This document shows positions 28,528-36,934 of a DNA stretch of 64,000 bases, one piece after another. Numbering within the stretch: position 1 is the stretch's first letter; the number at the start of each line of letters is the position of its first letter. Source of the DNA: Archaeoglobaceae archaeon. Lineage in GTDB: Archaea; Halobacteriota; Archaeoglobi; Archaeoglobales; Archaeoglobaceae. The notes beneath the pieces are model-generated. The model saw only the letters and a list, made by a program, of their open reading frames with translations, had not been told where the DNA came from and searched no databases. The position numbers were made by a program, and so were the translations under genes. Location of the stretch: assembly GCA_025057895.1 (NCBI GenBank), contig JANXEF010000004.1, positions 1-64,000 of the forward strand, given 5' to 3'.

Positions 28528-28926
28528 TCACACCAGGATTGATGCGATTGTAGCAATTTTCGGAAATCTTTCTGCAGCTTCCCTTGCGACTGGACCACGA
28601 ATTTCAGTTCCTTTTGGTTCTCCTTTCTCGTTGACGAGAACTACAGCATTATCTTCAAACTTCACCCTCTCTCCATTTGGTCTGCGATATTCCTTTCTCT
28701 GTCTTATTATTACAGCATAATGAATCTGTTTTCTCATTTCTGGAATTCCCTTCTTAACACTTACAACAACCATATCTCCAATTCCAGCTGCAGGATATCT
28801 TCTTCTAACTCCTTTGTATTTCAACACTGAGATTATCTGTACTTCTCTTGCTCCACTGTTATCCGCACAAGTGAGCATAGCTCCTGTTGGTAAAGCTCTT
28901 GGAATTCTTGCCTTAATTGCTTGCAT
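28528..28926 (-). CDS. rpl14: 50S ribosomal protein L14
   Basis: A 132 aa core protein at the subunit interface. The signature [20 protein letters not shown] and the C-terminal [19 protein letters not shown] are diagnostic. It is preceded by a nearly perfect anti-16S match, ggaggtgatc, inside the end of S17, so it is expected to be strongly translated. Confidence 0.97.
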   Translation of the reverse strand: MQAIKARIPRALPTGAMLTCADNSGAREVQIISVLKYKGVRRRYPAAGIGDMVVVSVKKGIPEMRKQIHYAVIIRQRKEYRRPNGERVKFEDNAVVLVNEKGEPKGTEIRGPVAREAAERFPKIATIASILV

Positions 28927-28927
28927 T

Positions 28928-29242
28928 TCAGATCACCTCCAAGATTACAAAGCTCTTAGTTTTGCTTATCGGTCTACACTCTCCTATACGCACAAGATCA
29001 CCAGGTTTTGCTCTTATACAATCTGGATTGTGAGCATGAAGCTTTGACCTTTTTCGCATATATCTCTCATATTTTGGAACATACTTTATGAGTTCTCTTT
29101 CGATAACTGCGGTCTTTCCATAAATTTTAACAACCTTTCCAGTTAATATCTGCCCCCTTATTGGTAAAGTCCCATGAAACGGACAACGTTCATCTTTACA
29201 AACATTTTCAGGTTTTTTGACCTCTATACCAATATCTCTCAT
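28928..29242 (-). CDS. rps17: 30S ribosomal protein S17
   Basis: A 104 aa OB-fold protein. The archaeal/eukaryotic N-terminal motif [17 protein letters not shown] and the core [37 protein letters not shown] are present. It overlaps the RNase P protein gene by four bases and lies one base before L14. Confidence 0.96.
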   Translation of the reverse strand: MRDIGIEVKKPENVCKDERCPFHGTLPIRGQILTGKVVKIYGKTAVIERELIKYVPKYERYMRKRSKLHAHNPDCIRAKPGDLVRIGECRPISKTKSFVILEVI

Positions 29243-29544
29243 AAAACTACCCCCTTTGCCTTTTTAATCAACATAAGACCCTTCATTATCCTATCCTCTG
29301 GTCTAAAGGCTAGGAGATCTCCTATCACTTTCACAATTTTTCCCTCGTATTCAACTCTAAAGCTTCTACCTTTCTTCGAAACGGTTTTTAATCCTTTTTC
29401 AGTCATTATCTTGAATGTTCTCTCCGTTTCATCAACTACTTCACCTTTTAGACCTATTTCACAGTCATTTGGGCTATTGACTACCTCTATTTTAAGCCCA
29501 ATCCAATCTCTTGCTATTAATTCGGCTATTCTCGCTTTTCGCAT
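29239..29544 (-). CDS. rnp1: Ribonuclease P protein component 1 (Rpp29/Pop4 homologue)
   Basis: A 101 aa Sm-like barrel protein, homologue of human RPP29, that supports catalysis by archaeal RNase P RNA in 5' tRNA processing. Visible are LIARDWIGLKIEVVNSPND, GLKGEVVDETERTFKIM and the C-terminal VKVIGDLLAFRPEDRIMKG. Location between L29 and S17 is conserved in Archaea. It overlaps L29 by 19 bases, leaving no room for the eIF1/SUI1 gene found here in some relatives. Confidence 0.93.
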   Translation of the reverse strand: MRKARIAELIARDWIGLKIEVVNSPNDCEIGLKGEVVDETERTFKIMTEKGLKTVSKKGRSFRVEYEGKIVKVIGDLLAFRPEDRIMKGLMLIKKAKGVVL

Positions 29545-29717
29545 AATACCATCTTAAACCTCGCGATGTCTCTTTTAATCTCTCTAATTCTTCCTGGGTT
29601 TTTAACAGCTCCACCACTTCTAACTAGAGTTCTGAGCTTTAGAAGTTCAATTTCAAGTTCTTTGAGCTTCTTCTTCTGCTCTTCTTTGCTCATCTCCCTT
29701 ATTTCTCTCATTTTCAT
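29526..29717 (-). CDS. rpl29: 50S ribosomal protein L29
   Basis: A 63 aa two-helix protein at the exit tunnel. MSKEEQKKKLKELEIELLKL and the signature GGAVKNPGRIREIKRDIAR identify it. ATG 29717 lies six bases after gggggtg; the start is therefore well inside the S3 gene, whose frame runs on to 29653, giving a 65-base overlap in a different frame. GTG 29726 is in frame but part of the ribosome-binding site. Confidence 0.92.
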   Translation of the reverse strand: MKMREIREMSKEEQKKKLKELEIELLKLRTLVRSGGAVKNPGRIREIKRDIARFKMVLCEKRE

Positions 29718-30318
29718 TTGATACACCCCCCTCTTTTATTTCAAATTCATCTGGTAAAACGACATCTGGTGGAATAATGCGAACAGTTACCCCAAGAACA
29801 CCAAGTTTTTTCACTGCAATGTCAAATCCTCTTCTTACAGCAGTATAAGCAGCATCTCCCGTGTGTATTATTGTTCCTGCGACGAATTTTTCTGTTCTCG
29901 CTCTCTCGCTTACAAGTTTTCCACTTATCTGTATTTCACAACCCTTTGCTCCTGCTTCCATTATCCTATATAAAAACCTGTAACCTGCCCTTCGGAAATA
30001 CCAACCTCTTTCAAGTGCTCTCGCAAGCAATGAAGCCATGAGCTGAGCATTGAATTCTGGTTTCTCCACTTCATCGACGCTAACTTGAGGATTATCTAGT
30101 CCAAATTCTTTTAGCTTTTCCGTGAGCATCTTGATTCTTCTTCCTCCTTTTCCAATTACAAGACCCGGACGTTCAACGAAAAGCGTAACTTGAGTGCCTA
30201 GAGGCATTCTTATAATGTCAACACCACCAAATCCAGCGCTTTTCACTTCCTCTCTTATCCATTCTTTCACCATCATCTTCTTAACTCTATCCTGAACGAA
30301 TTTTCTTTCTACTGCCAT
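29653..30318 (-). CDS. rps3: 30S ribosomal protein S3
   Basis: A 221 aa protein with the KH domain (MPLGTQVTLFVERPGLVIGK, GGRRIKMLTEKLKEFG) and the C-domain (GAKGCEIQISGKL, GDAAYTAVRRGFDIAVKKLG). The conserved part ends near VVLPDEFEIKEGG. The last 20 or so residues (NENERNKGDEQRRAEEEAQRT) are encoded by DNA that also encodes the L29 N-terminus in another frame. ATG 30318 forms a TGATG junction with L22; ATG 30321 is one codon earlier. Confidence 0.94.
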   Translation of the reverse strand: MAVERKFVQDRVKKMMVKEWIREEVKSAGFGGVDIIRMPLGTQVTLFVERPGLVIGKGGRRIKMLTEKLKEFGLDNPQVSVDEVEKPEFNAQLMASLLARALERGWYFRRAGYRFLYRIMEAGAKGCEIQISGKLVSERARTEKFVAGTIIHTGDAAYTAVRRGFDIAVKKLGVLGVTVRIIPPDVVLPDEFEIKEGGVSNENERNKGDEQRRAEEEAQRT

Positions 30319-30776
30319 CATTTCACCTCTGCAACAAATTCAACAGTTGTAAATTGCTTTTTTTTCGGAACAGCTCTTCCAAACGCTCTTGGAACATATC
30401 GAACTAAACTTCTACCTCTTTTGGCTTGTGCATGAACTATTATGAGCTCTTCTATATTAAGACCTTTGTATTCTGCGTTTGATTTTAAATTCTTCAAAAC
30501 TTTTAGAATTTCTTTTGCAGCTTTTTGCGGATATCTTCCAGCATACCATCTAGGAACATTCTTATGTGCAACCTTTTTCTTATATCTTCTCATAGGCACA
30601 GGGAAACGCATATCGATTACTTCCTCGAGAAATCTCATTGCTTTTGGAATATTCTTTCCCTTGATCTCCCTACAAATCTCGACAGCATGTTTAAAACTCA
30701 TTGGGATCTCGAAACCCATAGCTTTCACAGCTTTCGTTTCATCTTCTACTTCGTAAGAGTAAGCGACTCTAGCCAT
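30318..30776 (-). CDS. rpl22: 50S ribosomal protein L22
   Basis: A 152 aa tunnel-lining protein of the long archaeal type. It has MARVAYSYEVEDETKAVKAM at the start, KVAHKNVPRWYAGRYPQKAA in the middle and the beta-hairpin region GRSLVRYVPRAFGRAVPKKK. ATG 30776 follows an imperfect aagtgatc site that contains the S19 stop. GTG 30785 is in frame but overlaps S19. Confidence 0.95.
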   Translation of the reverse strand: MARVAYSYEVEDETKAVKAMGFEIPMSFKHAVEICREIKGKNIPKAMRFLEEVIDMRFPVPMRRYKKKVAHKNVPRWYAGRYPQKAAKEILKVLKNLKSNAEYKGLNIEELIIVHAQAKRGRSLVRYVPRAFGRAVPKKKQFTTVEFVAEVK

Positions 30777-30781
30777 ATAGA

Positions 30782-31183
30782 TCACTTGAGTGGGACAAAT
30801 TTGCTACTTCTAGTGGCTCCAACGCCTGGGCCACTGTGTTTTTCAAACCTTCTTGTTTGTGAAAACTCACCAATGCGATGTCCAAGCATTTCTGGTCTTA
30901 TTTCTACTTTGACGAAATCTTTGCCATTGTGAACAAATACAGTCTTTCCAACCATTTCTGGAATAATTACCATATCTCTGCAGTGAGTTCTAACGTTGTC
31001 GCTCTTTTTTAGTTTCTCAAGAAAGATTTTCTCTTGTTCAGTAAGTCCACGTCTTAGTTTTCTTCTTTCTCTAGCCGGTAATAGTTTTATGAAGTCTTCA
31101 AGAGACATTTTTTGAATTTCTTCGAAGTTAAAACCACGAAAAGAGAACTCTTTTGCTCTAGTGACTTTGCTCTTTAGAGCCAT
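30782..31183 (-). CDS. rps19: 30S ribosomal protein S19
   Basis: A 133 aa archaeal/eukaryotic-type S19 (uS19). Signature parts are LLPARERRKLRRGLTEQEK, TVFVHNGKDFVKVEI and RPEMLGHRIGEFSQTRR. Its ribosome-binding site aggaggtgatc is a perfect complement to the 16S 3' end and is formed by the last two Arg codons and stop of L2. Confidence 0.97.
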   Translation of the reverse strand: MALKSKVTRAKEFSFRGFNFEEIQKMSLEDFIKLLPARERRKLRRGLTEQEKIFLEKLKKSDNVRTHCRDMVIIPEMVGKTVFVHNGKDFVKVEIRPEMLGHRIGEFSQTRRFEKHSGPGVGATRSSKFVPLK

Positions 31184-31187
31184 GAGA

Positions 31188-31901
31188 TCACCTCCTCACA
31201 CCTGTTCTTCTCGCAGCAATACTTCCAACTTTCCTCCCAGGGGGCGCATTTCTACCAATAGTTTTTGGTCTACCGACATGTTGATGCTTTCCACCACCGA
31301 ATGGATGGTAAACTGCACACATCGCAACCCCACGAACTCTTGGCCATTTTGTAGCCTTACTCCTCATTTTATAGAACTTTTTCCCTGCCTTTATGAAGGG
31401 TTTGTCAACTCTTCCTCCACCAGCAACAACCCCAATAGTTGCTTTGCAGAGAGGATGGAACCACTTCAATTTTCCTGAGGGCATCTGAACAATCACTTTG
31501 TCTTCTTCTCTCGATACGACGAGAGCAAAAGTTCCACTTGAACGTACAAATTTTCCCCCGTCTCCTGGGATACCCTCAATATTGCATATTGGTGTCCCCT
31601 CAGGTATTTCTTTCAAATAAGTTGTGTTTCCAGCTGAGATTTCAACTTTTTCACCAGAATAAATCCAATCTCCAGTGCCGACTCCTTCCACAGCTAAGGA
31701 AAACACTTCCTCGCCATTAGGAAGTTTAACAAGTGCTATTGGAGAATTCCTCACTGGATCGTGTACTATGTCAACTATTTTTGCAGCAACAGCCTCATTT
31801 TTGAAAGGTATATGTTTTATTTCAGCTTTGTATTTATGCGAAGGAGCTGTATATGTTGGTGTTCCTTTTCCTCTATTCTGAGAAATTATTCTTTTACCCA
31901 T
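31188..31901 (-). CDS. rpl2: 50S ribosomal protein L2
   Basis: A 237 aa peptidyl-transferase-proximal protein. The archaeal N-terminus GKRIISQNRGKGTPTYTAP and the C-terminal conserved loop VRGVAMCAVYHPFGGGKHQH containing the functionally important His are present. It ends TGVRR with codons AGG AGG TGA, which create the S19 ribosome-binding site. Confidence 0.97.
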   Translation of the reverse strand: MGKRIISQNRGKGTPTYTAPSHKYKAEIKHIPFKNEAVAAKIVDIVHDPVRNSPIALVKLPNGEEVFSLAVEGVGTGDWIYSGEKVEISAGNTTYLKEIPEGTPICNIEGIPGDGGKFVRSSGTFALVVSREEDKVIVQMPSGKLKWFHPLCKATIGVVAGGGRVDKPFIKAGKKFYKMRSKATKWPRVRGVAMCAVYHPFGGGKHQHVGRPKTIGRNAPPGRKVGSIAARRTGVRR

Positions 31902-31910
31902 AAAACCACC

Positions 31911-32156
31911 TCAGAAAACTCCGAGTTTTGAAAGCAACTCCTCAGCAGAATAATCTGATTTAAGTTTTATGAAAGCTTTCTTCTCTCCTTTGGGGGTTAT
32001 TAGAACATTGACTTTTTCAACCTCAACATTAAATAATTTCTCGAATTCCTTCTTTATGTCCTCTTTTCTAGCTTTGATGTTCACGACTGCAATTATTAGA
32101 TTTTTCTCGAGTTCAATCATAGCTTTTTCAGTGACGAGAAAATTTTTTATCAGCAT
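31911..32156 (-). CDS. rpl23: 50S ribosomal protein L23
   Basis: An 81 aa exit-tunnel protein that docks SRP and chaperones. NFLVTEKAMIELEKNLIIAV and FNVEVEKVNVLITPKGEKKA are family signatures. ATG 32156 lies seven bases after gagg; ATG 32162 is in frame but too close to that site. It starts inside the last codons of L4. Confidence 0.94.
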   Translation of the reverse strand: MLIKNFLVTEKAMIELEKNLIIAVVNIKARKEDIKKEFEKLFNVEVEKVNVLITPKGEKKAFIKLKSDYSAEELLSKLGVF

Positions 32157-32908
32157 AACCATTCCTCAAGATCTCTCAAAGCAGGCTTACTCCAAACCAC
32201 TAGTCTGCCAGGATGGCAACCTGGGGCAAGTAGTTCAACGTTCAAGTTTTTCGTAGTCGTCACATCAACTCCTGGTAGACTTTTTACAGCTCTGAATATA
32301 CCTCCATCTTTGCTTACTACTATCAAAACACTCCTCTTTGTGATATATTTTCTACCGCGCATTTTTCCAATTCCAGCTCTTCGTCTTTTTCTTTCTTTAG
32401 CTCTCTCAATGTCTCCGTAAACGCCTATTGCTTTAAGAGTAGAAATTGCTTCTTTCGTCTTACACAAAGATTCAAATTCATCTACTACAATTTTTGGTAG
32501 ATCTCCTTCAAAAACGTGTTTCCTATCTTTTACAATTGCGGGATTTGCTGTTGCTGCGATTGCAGATCTTAGAGCTTTTTTAAGCTCTTTACTATTTATT
32601 TTTTCTCTCCAATTCTTCTGAACCTTTGGAGGATGTGCTTCTCTTCCACCAACTGCTTGAGGGACAACTACTGCTCTTAATCCAAGCTTCCATCTTGGTA
32701 CTCTCGCGTATCCATGTCCGGGTCCCCAGTTTTCCCAAGCATAGTTCACCCCACTCAAAGGGTTTGGACCATAGGGTTGTCTACGATGGGACTGAATGGC
32801 ATGAATTGCTTTTTTTATCAAATCAGGACGATACTCCTCGTTGAAGACGTGAGGTAACTCGATTTCTTCAACGATTTCTCCTTTTAAGTTCAAAACTTTG
32901 GCCATCAT
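32150..32908 (-). CDS. rpl4: 50S ribosomal protein L4
   Basis: A 252 aa archaeal/eukaryotic-type L4 (uL4). The extended loop NPLSGVNYAWENWGPGHGYA and VPRWKLGLRAVVVPQAVGGR reach the tunnel; the C-terminal LSVELLAPGCHPGRLVVWSK-like stretch (here LNVELLAPGCHPGRL) is typical. ATG 32908 follows agggg by seven bases; a TTG far upstream is in frame but overlaps L3. Confidence 0.95.
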   Translation of the reverse strand: MMAKVLNLKGEIVEEIELPHVFNEEYRPDLIKKAIHAIQSHRRQPYGPNPLSGVNYAWENWGPGHGYARVPRWKLGLRAVVVPQAVGGREAHPPKVQKNWREKINSKELKKALRSAIAATANPAIVKDRKHVFEGDLPKIVVDEFESLCKTKEAISTLKAIGVYGDIERAKERKRRRAGIGKMRGRKYITKRSVLIVVSKDGGIFRAVKSLPGVDVTTTKNLNVELLAPGCHPGRLVVWSKPALRDLEEWLC

Positions 32909-32909
32909 A

Positions 32910-33893
32910 TCATTTCCCCTGTTTTGAACTTGTGCTAACATAAATTATGTTTACACCAGCAAAATCGGACTTTGGTGGTCTAATCGCATCTCTAATCCTA
33001 ACAAGCCTTTTTACAGCCCCTGGGACTGTTCCAGAGATGAGAATATAATCGTTTCTCACAATTCCATAGTGTTGAAATCCGCCTTTTGGGGTAATCTCTT
33101 CTCCATTGTTTCCAATTTTTATTATTCTTTTGTTGAACTCCAATCTTTGGTGGAACCCCATTTGTCCATATAGTGGAACTGTCCACCTGATGCGATGGGG
33201 ATTCCAAGGCCCTAGAGTCCCAACTCTCCTATGTTTGCTACTCCTCGCGTGTTTGGCATCGAGAGTTATGACTCCCCACCTCTTCACGACCCCTTCAAAT
33301 CCTTTTCCCTTGGTTATAGCGCTGACATCCACGATGTCACCTTCTTTGAAGACTTCAGAAATTCTTATCTCTTTCCCTAACTTTGAAATCGCGTATTCAA
33401 GTGCTTTTTCGAATTCACCACCAATCTTCTGTTCCATCAAGTCTGGGGTCTTTTTTGGAACTCCTGAGATCAAATAGGGTTGTGTGTATGTCGTAACTCT
33501 AACTTCATCACCTTCGATATCTTTCAATACAATTTCACTATTTTTCTTCGAAATTTTCACCCTTCTTCCAAGAGGAGTGTCAAGTTCCTTTGTCCAGATC
33601 TCTTTAAGAATTTTTAGTCCATACTGTGTCTCCTTGTAAACCTTTACTCCCGCAACCTTCATGGGGGGAGCTTCAATTACTGTTACTGGGATAACTATTT
33701 CTTCCCCATAATTTTTCGAGTTTTTTCTGTCATCTATCATAACAACATGTGTCATCCCTGCTTTGTAGCCAGCAAATCCTTGAATTCGTACTTCTTTACA
33801 CTCTGGCCAGCTTCTTATCCTTGGAACAATTCTTTTAGCTCTTTTTCTTGGAGAAAAAGCTAAAGATCCACGTTTAGGTCTATGTGTTTTCAT
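32910..33893 (-). CDS. rpl3: 50S ribosomal protein L3
   Basis: A 327 aa archaeal L3 with the N-terminal RPKRGSLAFSPRKRAKR, FAGYKAGMTHVVMIDD, the central extension GFEGVVKRWGVITLDAKH and the tryptophan finger loop WGVIT/RRVGTLGPWNPHRI. It starts one base after the SPOUT methyltransferase stop, as in most archaeal S10 clusters. Confidence 0.96.
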   Translation of the reverse strand: MKTHRPKRGSLAFSPRKRAKRIVPRIRSWPECKEVRIQGFAGYKAGMTHVVMIDDRKNSKNYGEEIVIPVTVIEAPPMKVAGVKVYKETQYGLKILKEIWTKELDTPLGRRVKISKKNSEIVLKDIEGDEVRVTTYTQPYLISGVPKKTPDLMEQKIGGEFEKALEYAISKLGKEIRISEVFKEGDIVDVSAITKGKGFEGVVKRWGVITLDAKHARSSKHRRVGTLGPWNPHRIRWTVPLYGQMGFHQRLEFNKRIIKIGNNGEEITPKGGFQHYGIVRNDYILISGTVPGAVKRLVRIRDAIRPPKSDFAGVNIIYVSTSSKQGK

Positions 33894-34664
33894 CTAAAAA
33901 CCACCCCAATAAGAGATGAAATTGACAATTGAAAGTGTCGATATTATCGCCTCTTCCAAACGAACACTCCTTACACCCTGTCCGGGAATTGTGTTCCAGA
34001 CTTCTACATCCATATCTATGCTCATTCTCTTCATTATTTCAAATACATCCTCTTTTGGATTTCCAAAGATGAAAGTTAACTTTTTTATTATCTCCTCAAG
34101 TCTTGGTATTTTTCCTTTTCTGGAAGTTACTATTACATCTTTTTCCTTTAGCACATCCTCAAGCTCTACCTCTCTTACTCTATATCCCCAGTATTCTTCA
34201 GCTTCTGCCTTCTCGACTAGCAACGGGGTCTTCGAAATGACCCTGACGGTCACACGTGCACCCTTTTGCTCATCACTTTGTAGGGGTGCAAGGGCACCAA
34301 GACCTATATCTACCCATCGTGTTCCGTCAGGAGCCACCCTTCTTACGACCCCCTCCCTCACCTCGCCGATTTTTAAATTTTTCGACTTATGAGACGGTAT
34401 CGCAAGCGGTGGAACAACACCTATGAATCTGAGTTCTTTATCAACCGGAAAAAGTGTTTTTCTAAGATATTGGGGTGTTTCGAGGTACTCTAGTACTTTT
34501 TTTATCAATTTGGTCTCGTCAAGAACTGGATCTCGGTATATTATAACCTCCTTGACTTTGAAAATTGCAAAAGCTCTTGCCATTGTTCCAATTTTATATA
34601 TTTTTATCTTTTCATCTGTTTCGTTTATCAGTGAAGAAGATGGAATCGCTACTTTGATTTCCAT
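33894..34664 (-). CDS. Putative RNA uridine N3-methyltransferase, SPOUT family
   Basis: A 256 aa protein of COG2106, whose eukaryotic relative is SPOUT1/C9orf114. The SPOUT fold starts with VAIPSSSLINETDEKIKIYK and includes the inserted OB-like barrel (GEVREGVVRRVAPDGTRWV) and the C-terminal knot NTIPGQGVRSVRLEEAI. Its fixed position before L3 in Archaea suggests 23S rRNA as substrate; this is inference. The start overlaps the end of cbf5 by 16 bases. Confidence 0.88.
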   Translation of the reverse strand: MEIKVAIPSSSLINETDEKIKIYKIGTMARAFAIFKVKEVIIYRDPVLDETKLIKKVLEYLETPQYLRKTLFPVDKELRFIGVVPPLAIPSHKSKNLKIGEVREGVVRRVAPDGTRWVDIGLGALAPLQSDEQKGARVTVRVISKTPLLVEKAEAEEYWGYRVREVELEDVLKEKDVIVTSRKGKIPRLEEIIKKLTFIFGNPKEDVFEIMKRMSIDMDVEVWNTIPGQGVRSVRLEEAIISTLSIVNFISYWGGF

Positions 34665-35620
34665 ACACTCGGATATATACCTCTTTCCATAATAACTCTC
34701 TCAACGTCCACAACTAAACCCTTTTTCAACCCCAGCATATCTTCAGCACTCATCAAAGCTTTTCCAAGAGCAACTAACTCCCCTTTTACTGTAAAAATTG
34801 CAACATTCTCTTTTTTACGAACGTCTTTCTCTATCATTGCAACACCTTTTATGGAGAGATTTGCTCCGTGACAGATTGCATCTACGGCAGTATCTTTGAT
34901 CACTATCTTTGGAATACTTGCTACTGCCATTTCCATAGGTTTTATAATTTCCCTTATATAACGTTCTTCCCCCTCCTCTTTCCAGAAGATGAATGCGTCG
35001 AGCAAATCTTGAAGCGTATAACTGTCAGACTCGATGAAATTTCCTGTTTTTATCCTCCTCAACTCTTGCATATGAGCTCCAACTCCAAGAACTTCGCCAA
35101 TGTCTTTACATAACTTTCTTATATAAGTTCCAGATTCAGTTGCAACCTTGAAAAGAACATCTCTACCGTTTATTTCAAGAATTTGAGTGCCATAAATCTC
35201 TCTGATTCTCAATTGTTTCTTAACAGCGGATTTTAGAGGAGGTTTCTGGAAAATTTTACCAGTGAACATTCTAAAAACTTTTCTGATTTCTTCCTCTTTG
35301 GTATCTCCATGGAGTCTCATTAAACAAACGTATTCTTTACCAGATTCCTGAAGGAACTTTACAAGTTTTGTTGCTACTTCTATAAAAACTGGTAAGACTC
35401 CGGTAACTCGAGGATCAAGAGTCCCGGCGTGTCCAGTTTTCTTTACCCCAAGTATGTTCCTTACCCAAACAACTACTTCATGACTGCTTGGACCCATTGG
35501 TTTATCAATGCATACAAATCCTTTTCTTATATGCTCCTCTACGCTTCTCTTTTTTGGAGGGCAACCATAATCATCAGTTGTCCCGACTTCTTCGACCATG
35601 TAGTAGTTTCCGAGTTTCAC
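34649..35620 (-). CDS. cbf5: Pseudouridine synthase Cbf5 (dyskerin/TruB family)
   Basis: A 323 aa catalytic subunit of box H/ACA ribonucleoproteins, also able to modify tRNA U55. Catalytic Asp is in HAGTLDPRVTGVLPV; SGKEYVCLMRLHGD, ESGTYIRKLCKDIGEVLGVG and the C-terminal PUA domain (VDAICHGANLSIKGV, MIERGIYPSVW-like end) are present. The frame is open to 35674, but a TATA box at 35641-35649 makes GTG 35620 the likely leaderless start; ATG 35599 is an alternative. It opens the 28-gene ribosomal run. Confidence 0.92.
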   Translation of the reverse strand: MKLGNYYMVEEVGTTDDYGCPPKKRSVEEHIRKGFVCIDKPMGPSSHEVVVWVRNILGVKKTGHAGTLDPRVTGVLPVFIEVATKLVKFLQESGKEYVCLMRLHGDTKEEEIRKVFRMFTGKIFQKPPLKSAVKKQLRIREIYGTQILEINGRDVLFKVATESGTYIRKLCKDIGEVLGVGAHMQELRRIKTGNFIESDSYTLQDLLDAFIFWKEEGEERYIREIIKPMEMAVASIPKIVIKDTAVDAICHGANLSIKGVAMIEKDVRKKENVAIFTVKGELVALGKALMSAEDMLGLKKGLVVDVERVIMERGIYPSVWKSK

Positions 35621-35640
35621 AAAGAGAGAGATGGAAGAGG

Positions 35641-35649
35641 TTTTAAAAA
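35641..35649 (-). promoter_or_regulatory. TATA box in front of cbf5 and the S10/spc run
   Basis: Minus-strand tttttaaaa centred about 25 bases before GTG 35620. It is the only clear promoter upstream of the nearly gapless run that extends to cmk, although internal promoters cannot be excluded. Confidence 0.6.
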
Positions 35650-35734
35650 TCTGATGGGGGAGAATATGAATCAATATTTTTAATGACTTCGAGTTTTGTG
35701 GAAAGGATTATAATTTCTTTATCTATTCTTTTTT

Positions 35735-36433
35735 ATGGAATACCAATTCGGTGAATTTCTGTTCAGACCAGAAATAAGAAAGGCAAACGATCTTAAACCT
35801 GTGCTTGCATATCCTGAAAAGCTCTTAAAGGATTTTGATGCGTACTATATGTTCAGAGATGTTTTTGAAAATGAAAAACATCGAGAAATAATTTTAAAAG
35901 CAGGATTGAGATATGATTTTACCATAATTCCCCCTGCAGAGGTAGGGAGAGAGAAAATAAAGACCTATGGACATTATCATCCTGAAAACTCTTTAGGTCT
36001 CACTTTTCCTGAAATCTACCAAGTTCTCGATGGTGAAGCACTCTTTATACTTCAAAAAATGGAATCTGGAAAAATAAGGGATTGTATCGTGGTCGAAGCC
36101 AGAAAGTGGGATCTTGTGATTGTTCCACCAAATTACGGACACGTAACAGTAAATCCAACAGAAAAAGTACTTCTAACATCGAATTGGGTATGTAGAAATT
36201 TTAGTTCAATTTACGAGCATTACACAAAACTGAGAGGTGCATGTTATTACTACATTGATAGGAAATGGGTAAAGAACCAAAACTACTCAGAAGTTCCAGA
36301 AATGAGGTTCTTAAAACCTCATGATTCGATGAAAGATGAAATGTATTATCTTGTCGAGAAGATAGATAAACTCGAGTTTCTATCGAAACCTGAAAAATAT
36401 TCGAGTGCAATTGAGGGCTTAATGGATATTTAA
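35735..36433 (+). CDS. pgiA: Glucose-6-phosphate isomerase, cupin type
   Basis: A 232 aa cupin-fold phosphoglucose isomerase, the archaeal non-homologous PGI acting in gluconeogenesis or glycolysis. The family pattern TxxPxxxG-KTxGHxHx(n)ExY is present as TIIPPAEVGREKIKTYGHYH followed by FPEIYQV; the last metal ligand is His in PNYGHVTVNP. It is a lone gene divergent from cbf5 with a short shared promoter region (35621-35734). Closest known enzymes are from Thermococcales and Archaeoglobus. Confidence 0.92.
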   Translation: MEYQFGEFLFRPEIRKANDLKPVLAYPEKLLKDFDAYYMFRDVFENEKHREIILKAGLRYDFTIIPPAEVGREKIKTYGHYHPENSLGLTFPEIYQVLDGEALFILQKMESGKIRDCIVVEARKWDLVIVPPNYGHVTVNPTEKVLLTSNWVCRNFSSIYEHYTKLRGACYYYIDRKWVKNQNYSEVPEMRFLKPHDSMKDEMYYLVEKIDKLEFLSKPEKYSSAIEGLMDI

Positions 36434-36483
36434 TAGTTTTAAAAAAATTATATATTTTTAAAAATTTTTAATATTCATATCTT
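36434..36483. terminator. Convergent oligo-T/oligo-A terminator region
   Basis: Fifty bases of nearly pure A and T (tttaaaaaaattatatatttttaaaaattttt) between the convergent PGI and histone genes, giving T tracts on both strands. Confidence 0.45.
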
Positions 36484-36687
36484 TTACATCGACGATGCGA
36501 GTTTAATATCTTCTGCTGTGACCGTCTTTCTACCAGAATGCTTTGCAATGTCGACTGCTTTCTTTGCAACTTTTACAGCATAGTCTTCAATTACTTCAAC
36601 CATCTTCTCCACTGCATCGGCACTTACCCTTTCAGCACCTGCCTTTCTTATCAATCTATCAACTGGTGCCATTGGTAATTCCGCCAT
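36484..36687 (-). CDS. Archaeal histone
   Basis: A 67 aa histone-fold protein that wraps DNA as dimers and longer hypernucleosomes. The start [20 protein letters not shown], central helix with [17 protein letters not shown] and the end [14 protein letters not shown] are typical of HMf-like histones; there are no tails. A strong TATA box (36732-36742) and gggggtgag ribosome-binding site suggest high expression. Confidence 0.97.
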   Translation of the reverse strand: MAELPMAPVDRLIRKAGAERVSADAVEKMVEVIEDYAVKVAKKAVDIAKHSGRKTVTAEDIKLASSM

Positions 36688-36934
36688 CTAACTCACCCCC
36701 TTTCTCCTTTCGCTATAAAATTTAGTATTAGGTATATATATACTTTTCGATTGAAGTTCCACTGGAAATAGTATTTCCGAGTTTTGAGCTCGATTAAAGT
36801 TCCAAGTTTCAGTAGGGAAAAACTTGATATACTTCAGTAGAACGAAGATACCTCAAAAATTTATGGCAAACGAATATAAATATAAAATCTTAAATGAGAA
36901 AATTTGTCTATCTAAAAAATTTTCAAAGATAAAG
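36688..36934. promoter_or_regulatory. Histone promoter and intergenic region
   Basis: On the minus strand, aagtatatatatacc at about 36732-36742 is a strong TATA box about 45-55 bases before the histone ATG. The remaining 190 AT-rich bases up to the end of L12 show no gene. Confidence 0.6.
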
